Source of the DNA: Paracoccus yibinensis
Lineage (GTDB): Bacteria > Pseudomonadota > Alphaproteobacteria > Rhodobacterales > Rhodobacteraceae
Assembly: GCF_030846195.1 (NCBI RefSeq)
Contig: NZ_JAVCWH010000005.1
Span: forward strand, 186,001-250,000
Length of the DNA: 64,000 nt
Direction of reading: 5' to 3'
Below, one piece after another: positions 1 through 8,983 of the stretch. Within the stretch, counting starts at the first letter, position 1. Each line of letters opens with the position of its first letter. The notes beneath the pieces were generated by a model, which saw only the letters and a list, made by a program, of their open reading frames with translations, ran no database searches and was not told where the DNA came from. The position numbers were made by a program, and so were the translations under genes.

Positions 1-707
1 AGCACCGGCCGCGCGCCTTCCGGGCGGGGCAGGATGCGCAAGGTGGCCTCGGTCACGATGCCAAGCTGGCCCTCGGACCCGCAGAGGACGCCCAGCAGGT
101 CCAGGCCCGCCGGGCCCAGTTCCGGCCCGCCCAGTTCCACGACCTCTCCGCTGGTCAGGACCACGGTCGCGCCCAGAAGGTTGTTGGTCGTGACGCCGTA
201 TTTCAGGCAATGCGCCCCGCCCGAGTTCATCGCGATATTGCCCGCGATGGTGCAGGCCAGTTGCGAAGACGGGTCGGGTGCGTAGAAGAAGCCGTGGGGC
301 TCCAGCTCCGCGCTGACCGACAGGTTGGTGACCCCGGTCTGAACGCGGATGAAGCGGTTGTCGGTGTCGATCTCCAGCACGTCGCGCAGGCGCATGGTGC
401 CCAGGATCACGCAATCGGCCGTGGGCAGCGCGCCGCCTGCCAGGGATGTCCCCGCCCCGCGCGGCACCACCGGCACGCCCATGTCGCCGCAGACCTTCAT
501 CACCGCCGCAACCTCGGCCGTCGTGCGCGGCAGGACCACGGCCAGCGGTGGGCAACGGTATGCCGTCAGCGCATCGCATTCATAGGCGCGGGTTTCCTGG
601 GGATCGTCGATCACCGCATCGGGCGGAAGAACCGCACGCAGGGCGGCGACGATCTGCGGACCGCGCGCAATCACCCCCGCATCGGGTGTCGGCATGGCGA
701 TGGACAT
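1..707 (-). CDS. glcD: Glycolate oxidase FAD-linked subunit GlcD (3' end outside window)
   Basis: The N-terminal 235 residues of an FAD-binding PCMH-type oxidase are present; the gene runs off the left edge. Visible hallmarks are the FAD-binding motif PRGAGTSLAGG at about residues 82-92 and the stretches FYAPDPSSQ, GNIAMNSGG and HCLKYGVT typical of GlcD. The family oxidises glycolate to glyoxylate with GlcE and GlcF, which would lie further left. The start is the ATG at 707 behind a GGAGG (713-719 region); an in-frame ATG lies at 695. A divergent FadR-type regulator and a glycerate kinase follow, which fits glycolate/glyoxylate use through glycerate. D-lactate dehydrogenase of the same fold is the main alternative. 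Confidence 0.88.
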   Translation of the reverse strand, partial: MSIAMPTPDAGVIARGPQIVAALRAVLPPDAVIDDPQETRAYECDALTAYRCPPLAVVLPRTTAEVAAVMKVCGDMGVPVVPRGAGTSLAGGALPTADCVILGTMRLRDVLEIDTDNRFIRVQTGVTNLSVSAELEPHGFFYAPDPSSQLACTIAGNIAMNSGGAHCLKYGVTTNNLLGATVVLTSGEVVELGGPELGPAGLDLLGVLCGSEGQLGIVTEATLRILPRPEGARPV

Positions 708-742
708 GGCTTTGCCTCCGGTGTTCAGGCTTTGGTAAAATA

Positions 743-763
743 AATTGACCAAGCATGTCAATT
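743..763. promoter_or_regulatory. Perfect inverted repeat, candidate GntR operator
   Basis: AATTGAC, seven bases, GTCAATT: a perfect 7-bp-arm palindrome in the 90-bp gap between divergent glcD and the FadR-type regulator. FadR-family regulators bind short palindromes in such gaps, so this is the probable autoregulatory and glc operator. Binding is inferred. Confidence 0.55.
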
Positions 764-797
764 GCGATGAAATGGGCGCGACGCTAGGGTTCGTGCC

Positions 798-1574
798 ATG
801 AGCGACTTTTCCATCCGCCCCGAACGCGCGGCCGAGGCCGTGGCGCGGCACATCGAGACGCTGATCCTCGAGGGATCGCTGGCCCCCGACGAAGGGCTTT
901 TGCCAGAGCGCGACTTGGCGGCGCGGCTGAACGTGTCGCGCCCGACGCTGCGGGACGGGCTGAAGATCCTGCAGGATCGCGGGCTGCTGACCGGCGAAAA
1001 GGGGCGGGGGCTGCGGGTGGCGTCCCTGGGCAGGGGGGCGATCACCGATCCGCTGATTGCGCTGCTGGCCGACCATCCCGAGGTCGAGGATGATTACCTG
1101 GATTTCCGCGACGTTGTGGAAAGCCATGCGGCCGGACTGGCCGCGCTGCGGGCCACGGAACTGGACCGCAACCGCATCGCCGCCGCCCTGGACGCGATCG
1201 AAGCCGCCCATGTCGCCGCCCTTCCCGCAGACGAGGCCGAGGCCGACGCCGCCTTGCATCAGGCCATCTATGAGGCGAGCCACAACCTTGTCCTGCTTCA
1301 GATCATGCGGGCGCTGTCGGGCAACCTGCGCAGCAATGTCGCGCGGAACCGTGGGCGGATGTTTACACTGCCCCGGATCCGCGACCATCTGCGCGACCAG
1401 CATCGCGCCATCGGATCCGCGATCCTGTCGGGGGATCCCGATGCCGCCCGGACTGCGGCCCATGCGCATCTGGCCTATGTCCGCAAGGCCGCCCGCGACA
1501 TCGCCGAATCGCAGGCCCATGACGAAACCGCCCGCCGCCGCCAGTCCGGCGGGGGGCTGGGACAGCGGCGCTGA
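798..1574 (+). CDS. GntR/FadR-family regulator, GlcC-like
   Basis: A 258-residue FadR-subfamily regulator. The N-terminal winged helix (about residues 10-75) carries the GntR signature LLPERDLAARLNVSRPTLRD, followed by an all-helical FCD ligand domain (about 95-235) with conserved acid/His positions such as DFRDVVESHA, LHQAIYEASHN and DQHRAI. It lies divergent to glcD and overlaps the glycerate kinase stop/start by one base (TGATG), so the two are translationally coupled. By analogy with GlcC and PdhR it probably senses a small carboxylate such as glycolate; the ligand is inferred from neighbours. No strong Shine-Dalgarno sequence is seen before the ATG. Confidence 0.85.
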   Translation: MSDFSIRPERAAEAVARHIETLILEGSLAPDEGLLPERDLAARLNVSRPTLRDGLKILQDRGLLTGEKGRGLRVASLGRGAITDPLIALLADHPEVEDDYLDFRDVVESHAAGLAALRATELDRNRIAAALDAIEAAHVAALPADEAEADAALHQAIYEASHNLVLLQIMRALSGNLRSNVARNRGRMFTLPRIRDHLRDQHRAIGSAILSGDPDAARTAAHAHLAYVRKAARDIAESQAHDETARRRQSGGGLGQRR

Positions 1575-2821
1575 TGACGGACCCCGCCGCTTTCCTGCGC
1601 CGCCTGTTCGACCGCGCCGTCCAGGCCGCCGATCCCATGCGGATGCTGGCGGCCCATCTGCCGCCCAAGCCGCCCGGCCGGGTGGTCGTTGTCGGTGCGG
1701 GCAAGGCCAGCGCGCGGATGGCCGAGGCGGTCGAGGCCGCCTGGGGACCGTGCGAGGGGCTGGTCATCACCCGCCATGGCCATGCCCGCCCCTGCCGCGG
1801 GATCGAGATTGCCCTTGCCGCCCATCCCGTCCCCGACGAGGCAGGGACCCAGGCCACACTGCGGATGCTGTCGCTGCTGGACGGCCTGGGACAGGATGAT
1901 TTCGTGCTGGCGCTGATCTCGGGCGGGGCCTCGGCGCTGCTTTGCGCCCCGGCCGAGGGCGTGACCTTGGCAGAAAAGCAGGCCGTGAATGCTGCATTGT
2001 TGGCGTCGGGCGCGCCGATCGGGGCCATGAACACGGTGCGCAAGCACCTGTCCCGCGTGAAGGGCGGACAGCTGGCCGCCGCCGCATGGCCTGCGCGGAT
2101 GCTGACGCTGATGATCTCGGACGTGCCGGGCGACGATCCGGGGGTGATCGGATCGGGTCCGACGGTGGGCGACCCGTCCACCCCCGGGGACGCCCGCGCG
2201 GTGCTGGATCGCTGGGGGATCGCGCAGTCCCCAGGCCTGGCCCGCGTCCTGCAACAGGGCAGCGGCGTGGTCCCGCCGGGCGATCCGCGCCTGTCGCGGG
2301 TGGAAAACCGCATCATCGCGGCCCCCGCGCAATCGCTGCAGGCAGCCGCCGACCTGGCCCGCGACCTGGGCTGCGCGGTCGAAATCCTGGGCGATTCGCT
2401 GGAAGGCGAAGCGAGGGATGTAGCGGCGGACCATGCCCGGCTTGCCCTGGCAAGACAGGCCGCGCGCCGGCCAGGCGATTCGCCCCTGGTGATCCTCTCG
2501 GGGGGGGAACTGACCGTGACCCGCCGGGGCGACGGCGTGGGCGGGCCGAATGCCGAATATTGCCTGGCCCTGGCCCTGGCCCTTGACGGTGCCCCGAATC
2601 TTCATGCGCTTGCCTGCGACACCGATGGCGTGGATGGCGCGGCCGAGGTCGCGGGCGCGGTGATTTCGCCCGAAACCCTGGCGGCGATTGCCCCCGGCCA
2701 GGCAAGGCTTGCCCTGGAACGGAACGATGCGCATGGGTTTTTCGCGGCCCTGGGCGCGCAGGTGGTGACCGGACCCACCTTGACCAATGTGAACGATTTC
2801 AGGGCCATTCTGATATTGTGA
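1574..2821 (+). CDS. gckA: Glycerate 2-kinase, type II (GckA/TtuD, MOFRL family)
   Basis: A 415-residue MOFRL-family kinase that phosphorylates D-glycerate to 2-phosphoglycerate. Members are often misnamed hydroxypyruvate reductase. Visible motifs are GAGKASARMAEA near residue 41 (conserved Lys), SGGASALLCAP near 117, NTVRKHLSRVKGGQL, a SDVPGDDPGVIGSGPTVGDP loop, and DTDGVDGAAEVAGA in the C-terminal MOFRL domain. Full length for the family. It overlaps the regulator stop by one base, and with glcD it gives a route glycolate to glyoxylate to tartronate semialdehyde to glycerate to 2-phosphoglycerate; the middle enzymes are not in the window. Confidence 0.9.
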   Translation: MTDPAAFLRRLFDRAVQAADPMRMLAAHLPPKPPGRVVVVGAGKASARMAEAVEAAWGPCEGLVITRHGHARPCRGIEIALAAHPVPDEAGTQATLRMLSLLDGLGQDDFVLALISGGASALLCAPAEGVTLAEKQAVNAALLASGAPIGAMNTVRKHLSRVKGGQLAAAAWPARMLTLMISDVPGDDPGVIGSGPTVGDPSTPGDARAVLDRWGIAQSPGLARVLQQGSGVVPPGDPRLSRVENRIIAAPAQSLQAAADLARDLGCAVEILGDSLEGEARDVAADHARLALARQAARRPGDSPLVILSGGELTVTRRGDGVGGPNAEYCLALALALDGAPNLHALACDTDGVDGAAEVAGAVISPETLAAIAPGQARLALERNDAHGFFAALGAQVVTGPTLTNVNDFRAILIL

Positions 2822-2890
2822 CAAATGCGACAGGCATTCCTGCGCAAGTTTCTTGCACAGTTGCGTTTTGATAAGAGAAATGTCGGCTGG

Positions 2891-3034
2891 TTGACACTTT
2901 GTCGCAGACAATAGGGCTATCAGTCTAAGGGCGCAGTCGTGGTGCGCTGCAAAATTCTGGTTGAGTGCGAGTTCGGCTATCCCGTTGCATCATGTTGATG
3001 CGATGTCCCCTGGGGCCGGGATAGCCATTTTTCC
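2891..3034 (+). ncRNA. Candidate structured RNA or leader with intrinsic terminator
   Basis: The gap between gckA and the Crp/Fnr gene holds a consensus-like TTGACA at 2891-2896, a hairpin GCGCA/TGCGC (2931-2947), and then an outer 10-bp perfect stem GGCTATCCCG (2975-2984) / CGGGATAGCC (3017-3026). The outer stem encloses two further perfect hairpins: GCATCA-TGT-TGATGC (2987-3001) and CCCC-T-GGGG (3007-3015). The outer stem is followed by ATTTTT (3027-3032). This has the shape of a three-way junction with a U tract. It could be a short sRNA, an attenuator in the leader of the downstream regulator, or only a gckA terminator. No good -10 is visible 17 bases after TTGACA, so the promoter is uncertain. 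Confidence 0.35.
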
Positions 3035-3099
3035 GTTTCATTCATGGTCCACTCTGGTTTACTGGCGTCCAGCCCCGTTGCCGATGGACCTGTGCCGCG

Positions 3100-3771
3100 A
3101 TGATTGATCCGCATGATTTCGCCCATCTGTTCCAGGCCCCGATCCTGAAAGGTTTGACGCGGGACCAGAAATACGCGCTGCTGTCGGCCTGCACATCGCG
3201 CCTGGTGAGGGCCTCGACCCATATCCTGCGCCAGGGCGAGACGACCACCGGCAGCTATTTCATCGCCTCGGGCCGGGTGGAGGTCTGCTATATCGACAGT
3301 TCGGGCAATCAGGTGATCGTCCACATCGCCACCGCAGGAGAGATGCTGGGCGAGGTCGAGGCCCTGTCGGGGCGGCCCTGCGCGGCCAGCTGCATCACCC
3401 TGACCGACACGACGGTGCTGTTCTGTCCCGCCAGGGCGCTTTACACCCATGTCCCGCCGCAGATCCTGATCCCCAACCTGTGCACGCTGCTGCACGACCG
3501 GCTGATGCGGGAAAACCGCAACCGCACGGCGGATCACTATTATACCGCCGATCAGCGGATGCGGCTTTATCTGCGCCAACTGACCGGCGATTCGGACGAT
3601 GCCGTGCGCATCAGCCAGTCGCAGCTTGGCGTGGTCATCGGCTGTTCGCGCCAGACCGTCAACAAGATGCTGGGCGAACTGCGCGACGCAGGCATCATCG
3701 AACTGGGCCGCAGCGCCGTCCGCGTCCTGGACCGGACGCGGCTGGCGGACGGGGCGCCGGCGATCGAATAG
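3100..3771 (+). CDS. Crp/Fnr-family transcriptional regulator
   Basis: A 223-residue Crp/Fnr protein with a cyclic-nucleotide-binding-type beta roll (about residues 15-130, with GSYFIASGRVEV and GEMLGEVEALSG) and a C-terminal HTH (about 165-205, with SQSQLGVVIGCSRQTVNKML). It lacks the N-terminal cysteine cluster of FNR/FnrL, so it should not be an oxygen-sensing [4Fe-4S] regulator. Crp-like signalling is possible, but the ligand pocket cannot be judged by eye. It ends with no gap against the convergent PaaK-like gene. The upstream structured element may control it. The target genes are unknown. Confidence 0.85.
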   Translation: MIDPHDFAHLFQAPILKGLTRDQKYALLSACTSRLVRASTHILRQGETTTGSYFIASGRVEVCYIDSSGNQVIVHIATAGEMLGEVEALSGRPCAASCITLTDTTVLFCPARALYTHVPPQILIPNLCTLLHDRLMRENRNRTADHYYTADQRMRLYLRQLTGDSDDAVRISQSQLGVVIGCSRQTVNKMLGELRDAGIIELGRSAVRVLDRTRLADGAPAIE

Positions 3772-4953
3772 TCAGCGCAGGTCGGCGATGACCCGGCCGT
3801 CATTGGGCAGGCTGCCGGGCGGGACCACCTCGACCGAACCCTTGAGCCGCGTGATCTCGGCCAGCTTTTCCGCCAGGGCGGCGGCGGCGCTGCTGTCGGC
3901 ATGTTCGGCCAGCAGATGCATCCGGTCCTGTTCGCCCGCGCGGGTGATTTCCAGCCGCAGCCGCCCGCAGCCTGCGATGGCGCGGCCGATGGCGGCGATC
4001 TGTTCGGGGCGCACGAACATGCCCTTGACCTTGGCGGCCTGGTCGGCGCGGCCCATCCAGCCCTTGATGCGGCGCGCGCCGGTCGCGCCGGGGATGATGG
4101 CCGACATGTCGCCCGTGGCAAAGCGCAGCAGCGGATAGTCGGCGTCCAGCCGCGTCACCACGATCTCGCCCACCTCTCCGTCGGAGACCGGATCGCCGGT
4201 GCCGGGGCGGACGATTTCGACGATCACCCCGTCGTTCAGCACCATGCCCGGCCCGCCGTCCTCGTATGCGACGATCCCCAGGTCCGCGGTGCCATAGCAC
4301 TGGCTGACCGCCACGCCGCGCGACGAAAGCTCGGCCCGCAGGCTGTCGGGCAGGGCCGCGCCCGTGACCATGCCCACCTGAAGGCAGGAACGGTCCAGGC
4401 CGACCTCGTCGGCCTTGTCCAGGATGATCTTGAGGAAGTCCGGCACGCCCACATAGACGCGCGGGCGGTATTGCCCGATGGCCACCAGCTGGTCGGTGGT
4501 ATTGCCCGGCCCTGCGGGGATGACCGGGCAGCCCAGGGCCTCGGCCCCCGCCTCGAAGATGAAGGCGGCGGGCGTCAGGTGATAGGAAAAGGTGTTGAGG
4601 ATCACGTCGCCCCCCTGCACCCCGGCGGCGGTCAGGGCAGCCGCCGATCCCCACCAGTCGCGTCCCCGCCCCTCGGGGTCGAAGATCGGGCCGGGCGAGA
4701 CGAACAGCCGCCGCAGCCCGGACACCGGCCCGCCGTTCAGGCCGCCAAAGGGCGCGTCCTTCGCCTGCATCGCGGCCAGGTCCGACTTGCGCAGCACCGG
4801 CAGGCGCGCAAGTTCGGCCAGCCTGTCCAGCGGCGTTGCGGGCAAGTCCGCCCAGAACGCCTGCGTGTCGCGCATCCGCGCCAGTTGCACGTTCAGGCGG
4901 GCAAGCGCGGTCCCCTCGCGCGTGTCGCGGGCGTGGTCAAGATCGACGGTCAT
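3772..4953 (-). CDS. PaaK-like phenylacetate-CoA ligase family protein
   Basis: A 393-residue member of the PaaK branch of adenylate-forming ligases. These make an acyl-adenylate and then a CoA thioester from aryl or aryl-acetic acids. Visible features are the RLFVSPGPIFDP segment, SQCYGTADLG (the YGxTE-like adenylate loop), LLRFATGDMS (conserved Asp for ribose contact), and GWMGRADQAAKVKGMFVRPE (hinge and C-terminal swing domain). It is the last gene of the liv operon, 9 bp after livF. About 40 residues shorter than typical PaaK. The substrate is unknown; an aromatic or aryl-alkanoic acid imported by the adjoining ABC system is likely. Confidence 0.8.
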   Translation of the reverse strand: MTVDLDHARDTREGTALARLNVQLARMRDTQAFWADLPATPLDRLAELARLPVLRKSDLAAMQAKDAPFGGLNGGPVSGLRRLFVSPGPIFDPEGRGRDWWGSAAALTAAGVQGGDVILNTFSYHLTPAAFIFEAGAEALGCPVIPAGPGNTTDQLVAIGQYRPRVYVGVPDFLKIILDKADEVGLDRSCLQVGMVTGAALPDSLRAELSSRGVAVSQCYGTADLGIVAYEDGGPGMVLNDGVIVEIVRPGTGDPVSDGEVGEIVVTRLDADYPLLRFATGDMSAIIPGATGARRIKGWMGRADQAAKVKGMFVRPEQIAAIGRAIAGCGRLRLEITRAGEQDRMHLLAEHADSSAAAALAEKLAEITRLKGSVEVVPPGSLPNDGRVIADLR

Positions 4954-4962
4954 GGGCTTTCC

Positions 4963-5751
<789 letters not shown>

Positions 5752-5755
5752 GGCG

Positions 5756-6985
5756 TCAGTGCTCGGCTGCGTATTTGGCGGCCGATTCCTCGATCACCTG
5801 ACGGATCAGTTCGGGATAGGACGCCTTCCATTCGCTGACCGGCACCCATTTCTCACCGTCCCATTCCGACACCCGGCCCGCGCCGCCGCCCTGGTGATCC
5901 TCGGCGGTATAGGTGACGGGCGGCATCAGCCCTTCGGCGTCAAAGCCCGCGATCTTTTCGAAGCCCGCCTTCAGCGTCTCGCCCGTCAGGGGCTGGCCTT
6001 CCTCCAGGCCAAGGCGCGCGGCCTCGACCGCGACGGCCATGGTGGCGACGCCCAGGTTGTAATAGCTGTTGCCGACATTGGCCTGGTCGCCCGAACCCTT
6101 GCCCGCGTCGATGACCTTTTCCTGGATGCGCTGGATGATCGGATGGTCGGTGCCCGAGGCCGTCGCCTCGAACCGCTTCACGCCCTTCATCTGCGGGCCC
6201 ACGTTGGCGGCGTCGGTTTCGGCCAGCCAGATCACCGAATGGATCTGTTCGGGGCGGATGCCGTTCTGGATGGCGGTGCGGACCGACACGGCCTGCCCGC
6301 CGCCCGCGCCCCAGATCAGGACGTAATCGGGGCGGTAGCGCCGGACCTCGGACCAGGCTGCGGACTGTTCGTTGCCAGGGCTGGCATAGGGGAAGGCCTG
6401 GAATTCGAACCCTTCCTGTTTGGACAGGGCTTCCAGGATCGGACCGGGTTCGCGGCCGAAGGGGCTGTCGATATGGACGATGGCGATCTTCTTGCCTTCC
6501 AGCCCGCCGGTTTCCTTCATGTGTTCGATCAGGGCGGCGGCCTGCGCCCAATAGGTCGGCAGCATCGGGAAGACATAGGGGAAGACCGTGCCGTCGGACG
6601 CGTCGCCACGCCCATGGGCGGGGGTGATGACCACGTTCTTGTCGGCCTGCGCCTGATCCAGGATCGCGGCGGACACTGGCGTGGACAGGAAGTCGAACAG
6701 GATCGCGCCTTCTTCCTTGGCGCGGTTATAGGCCTCGATCCCCCGCTGTGGCTGGTTGCCGGTGTCGCGCACGATGGCGGTGACGGTGTTGCCGTCGCCC
6801 AGGGTGCCTTCGGCGTTCACAAGGGCCAGGTAATCCTGCTGGCCCTGGTTGTACTGCCCAGTCACGAAGGTATAGACCGCCGTGAAATCCTGAAGCAGGC
6901 CGAACTTAACGTCTTCGGCGGCCACGGGGGCGGACAGCCCGGCCACCAGGGCCGTCGTCAGCGCCAGCTTGCGCAGAAAGGTCAT
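5756..6985 (-). CDS. livK: Periplasmic substrate-binding protein LivK-type
   Basis: A 409-residue type I periplasmic binding protein (Peripla_BP_6) with an N-terminal Sec signal peptide ending near APVAA. The chosen start is the ATG at 6985, preceded by GGGAGGAAAA; an upstream in-frame ATG at 7021 would add 12 residues ahead of the signal peptide and is less likely. The mature protein shows the usual FGLLQDFTAVYTF start and later TPVSAA and NSYYNLGVATM. At about 410 residues it is on the long side for LivK and close to binders for aromatic or amide ligands. The ligand is unknown. Confidence 0.88.
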   Translation of the reverse strand: MTFLRKLALTTALVAGLSAPVAAEDVKFGLLQDFTAVYTFVTGQYNQGQQDYLALVNAEGTLGDGNTVTAIVRDTGNQPQRGIEAYNRAKEEGAILFDFLSTPVSAAILDQAQADKNVVITPAHGRGDASDGTVFPYVFPMLPTYWAQAAALIEHMKETGGLEGKKIAIVHIDSPFGREPGPILEALSKQEGFEFQAFPYASPGNEQSAAWSEVRRYRPDYVLIWGAGGGQAVSVRTAIQNGIRPEQIHSVIWLAETDAANVGPQMKGVKRFEATASGTDHPIIQRIQEKVIDAGKGSGDQANVGNSYYNLGVATMAVAVEAARLGLEEGQPLTGETLKAGFEKIAGFDAEGLMPPVTYTAEDHQGGGAGRVSEWDGEKWVPVSEWKASYPELIRQVIEESAAKYAAEH

Positions 6986-7024
6986 GTGTTTTCCTCCCAT
7001 GTTATGCGTTCCCCCTCCCAAGGG

Positions 7025-8098
7025 TCAGCTTCTGGCGTGGCGGAAGGGCCAGACCAGGAAATACTTGCGGATGTTGTCATAGATTTTCGCCAGGCCCAGC
7101 GGCTCCAGCAGCAGGAAGCCGATGATCATGGCACCATAGATCATCAGGGGCAGGTGCGACAGGAAGTTCTGGCTGACCGGCACCCAGCCCGATGCGGCAA
7201 GGCCCGACACCAGGTTGGTCAGGAAGATCGGCGCCAGCAGCACGAAGCCCGCGCCCAGCCAGGATCCGATCACCGACCCCAGGCCGCCCACCAGCACCAT
7301 GGCGACCAACTGGATGGACACGTTGAAGCCGAACTGTTCCGGCGTTACCGCGCGATAGAAGCAGAAGGCCAGGATCGCGCCCGTCACGCCGCCCATGAAC
7401 GAGGACGTGAAGAAGGCCATCAGCTTGGTCCTGAACGGATCGACTCCGATCACGGCGGCGGCGAAGTCCTTGTCGCGGATGGCGACCAGGGCGCGGCCGA
7501 AGGACGTGCGCTTGACGTTCATGAAGAACACCGTCAGCAGCACCGCCCAACCCAGGGCCAGCCAGTAACGCGAGGCGAGGCTTTCGATGGGCAGGAACAG
7601 GAAGCTGACTTCCGGCGTGCGCAGGGTGGCGTGGGCGCCCCCGGAAATCGCAGGCACGTTCACCACGACCCAATCGACCAGATATTGCATCGCCAGTGTG
7701 GCCATCACCAGGTAAAGCCCCTTGACCCGCAGCGCGGCGCCCCCGAAGACCGCGCCGATCACGGCCGAGATCAGCCCGGACAGCAGCAGCGCGATTTCGA
7801 ACGGGATGCCCGCCCGGACCAGGTGGATTGAGGCATAGGCCCCGATCGCCATCACTGCGGCAAAGCCGAAGTGCAGCTGCCCCGCCAGCCCCATCAGCAG
7901 CGTTAAGGACAGCGCGGCGGCCGACCAGATCACCCAGGGCAGGACATAACTGCCAAGATACAGCGGCGAGACATAGAGCGGCGCGAGCAGCGCCAGGATC
8001 AGAAGCCCGATCACCAGCCAGCGATCCGTGGGAATCTTCCACAGCTTGCGGTCGGCCTGGTAGCTGGTGTGATAGGTGCCCGAGAGACGATAGAACAT
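7025..8098 (-). CDS. livM: Branched-chain-type ABC permease LivM
   Basis: A 357-residue integral membrane permease with many hydrophobic segments and the LivM hallmarks GLAGQLHFGFAAVMAIGAY and FGRALVAIRDKDFAAAVIGV (EAA-type coupling loop). It pairs with LivH to form the inner-membrane channel. The short cytoplasmic N-terminal extension (about 25 residues) is common in this family. It starts 3 bp after livH. Confidence 0.9.
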   Translation of the reverse strand: MFYRLSGTYHTSYQADRKLWKIPTDRWLVIGLLILALLAPLYVSPLYLGSYVLPWVIWSAAALSLTLLMGLAGQLHFGFAAVMAIGAYASIHLVRAGIPFEIALLLSGLISAVIGAVFGGAALRVKGLYLVMATLAMQYLVDWVVVNVPAISGGAHATLRTPEVSFLFLPIESLASRYWLALGWAVLLTVFFMNVKRTSFGRALVAIRDKDFAAAVIGVDPFRTKLMAFFTSSFMGGVTGAILAFCFYRAVTPEQFGFNVSIQLVAMVLVGGLGSVIGSWLGAGFVLLAPIFLTNLVSGLAASGWVPVSQNFLSHLPLMIYGAMIIGFLLLEPLGLAKIYDNIRKYFLVWPFRHARS

Positions 8099-8101
8099 GG
8101 C

Positions 8102-8983
8102 TCAGATCCTCTCGATGTCTTCGCGGCCGAATATGCCGAAGGGGCGGACCATGATGGTCAGCAGGATGATAAGCGAGGTCACGACATCGCGCGTCGATCC
8201 ACCCGCCACGCTGTCCAGGTATCCCGGAATGACGGTGCCCAGGACGCCCACCAGGATGCCGCCTACCAGGACCCCGGGCACCGAATCGACGCCGCCCAGG
8301 ATCACCACGGCGACCGCCGGGAACAGCAGCGCGGAGAGCGTCCAGTCCACCCCTTGCGACGATCCCCACAGCGCGCCCGCGACCACGGCGGCGATGCCCG
8401 CCAGGCCCCAGGAAATGCCGATCGCGCGTTCCACGGAAATGCCCACGGCCCAGCTGGACACATGATCGTCCGACACCGCGCGCAGCTTGGTGCCCGTCCG
8501 GGTGCGGAAGAACAGAAGCGAGGCACCGACCAGAGCCAAGGCCACGATGCCGCCGTAAAGCGAGGTGCGGTTGATGAAGACGTCGCCGATGATGATCGGG
8601 GCAAAGTCGATCCCCAGGTCGATAGGCTTCGGCGTCGATCCCAGGATGCCCGGCACCATGCCGCGCAGCAGGATCTCAAGCCCCAGTGTCAGCATCACGA
8701 CCATGATGACCGGCTGGCCGACCATGCGGCGCAGCAGCAGGCGTTCCACGACAAGGCCGAAGCCGAACATGATCGCGGCGGCGATGGGGATGGCGATCCA
8801 GACATTCAGGCCCCAAGCCATGACCAGCCAGACGGCATAGCCCGCCGTCATCACCAGGGCGCCCTGCGCCAGGTTCGGCACGCCCGCCGACTTGTAGATC
8901 AGCACGAAGCCCAGGGCGACCAGCGAATACATCAGCCCGGTGAGGGCGCCGGAAATCAGCAGTTCCAGGAAATAAGCCATCAC
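8102..8983 (-). CDS. livH: Branched-chain-type ABC permease LivH
   Basis: A 293-residue permease with about eight hydrophobic segments, the N-terminal GALTGLMYSLVALGFVLIYK motif typical of LivH, and the coupling-loop region TKLRAVSDD. Its start overlaps the stop of the acyl-CoA synthetase by 4 bp (ATGA), showing translational coupling of uptake and activation. Confidence 0.9.
   Translation of the reverse strand: MMAYFLELLISGALTGLMYSLVALGFVLIYKSAGVPNLAQGALVMTAGYAVWLVMAWGLNVWIAIPIAAAIMFGFGLVVERLLLRRMVGQPVIMVVMLTLGLEILLRGMVPGILGSTPKPIDLGIDFAPIIIGDVFINRTSLYGGIVALALVGASLLFFRTRTGTKLRAVSDDHVSSWAVGISVERAIGISWGLAGIAAVVAGALWGSSQGVDWTLSALLFPAVAVVILGGVDSVPGVLVGGILVGVLGTVIPGYLDSVAGGSTRDVVTSLIILLTIMVRPFGIFGREDIERI

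Noticed and set aside
2841..2875. Small hairpin GCAAG-TTT-CTTGC after gckA as a terminator
   Set aside because: Only five paired bases and no adjoining T run.
3100..3771. Assignment of the Crp/Fnr protein as FnrL
   Set aside because: The N-terminal cysteines needed for the oxygen-labile cluster are absent.
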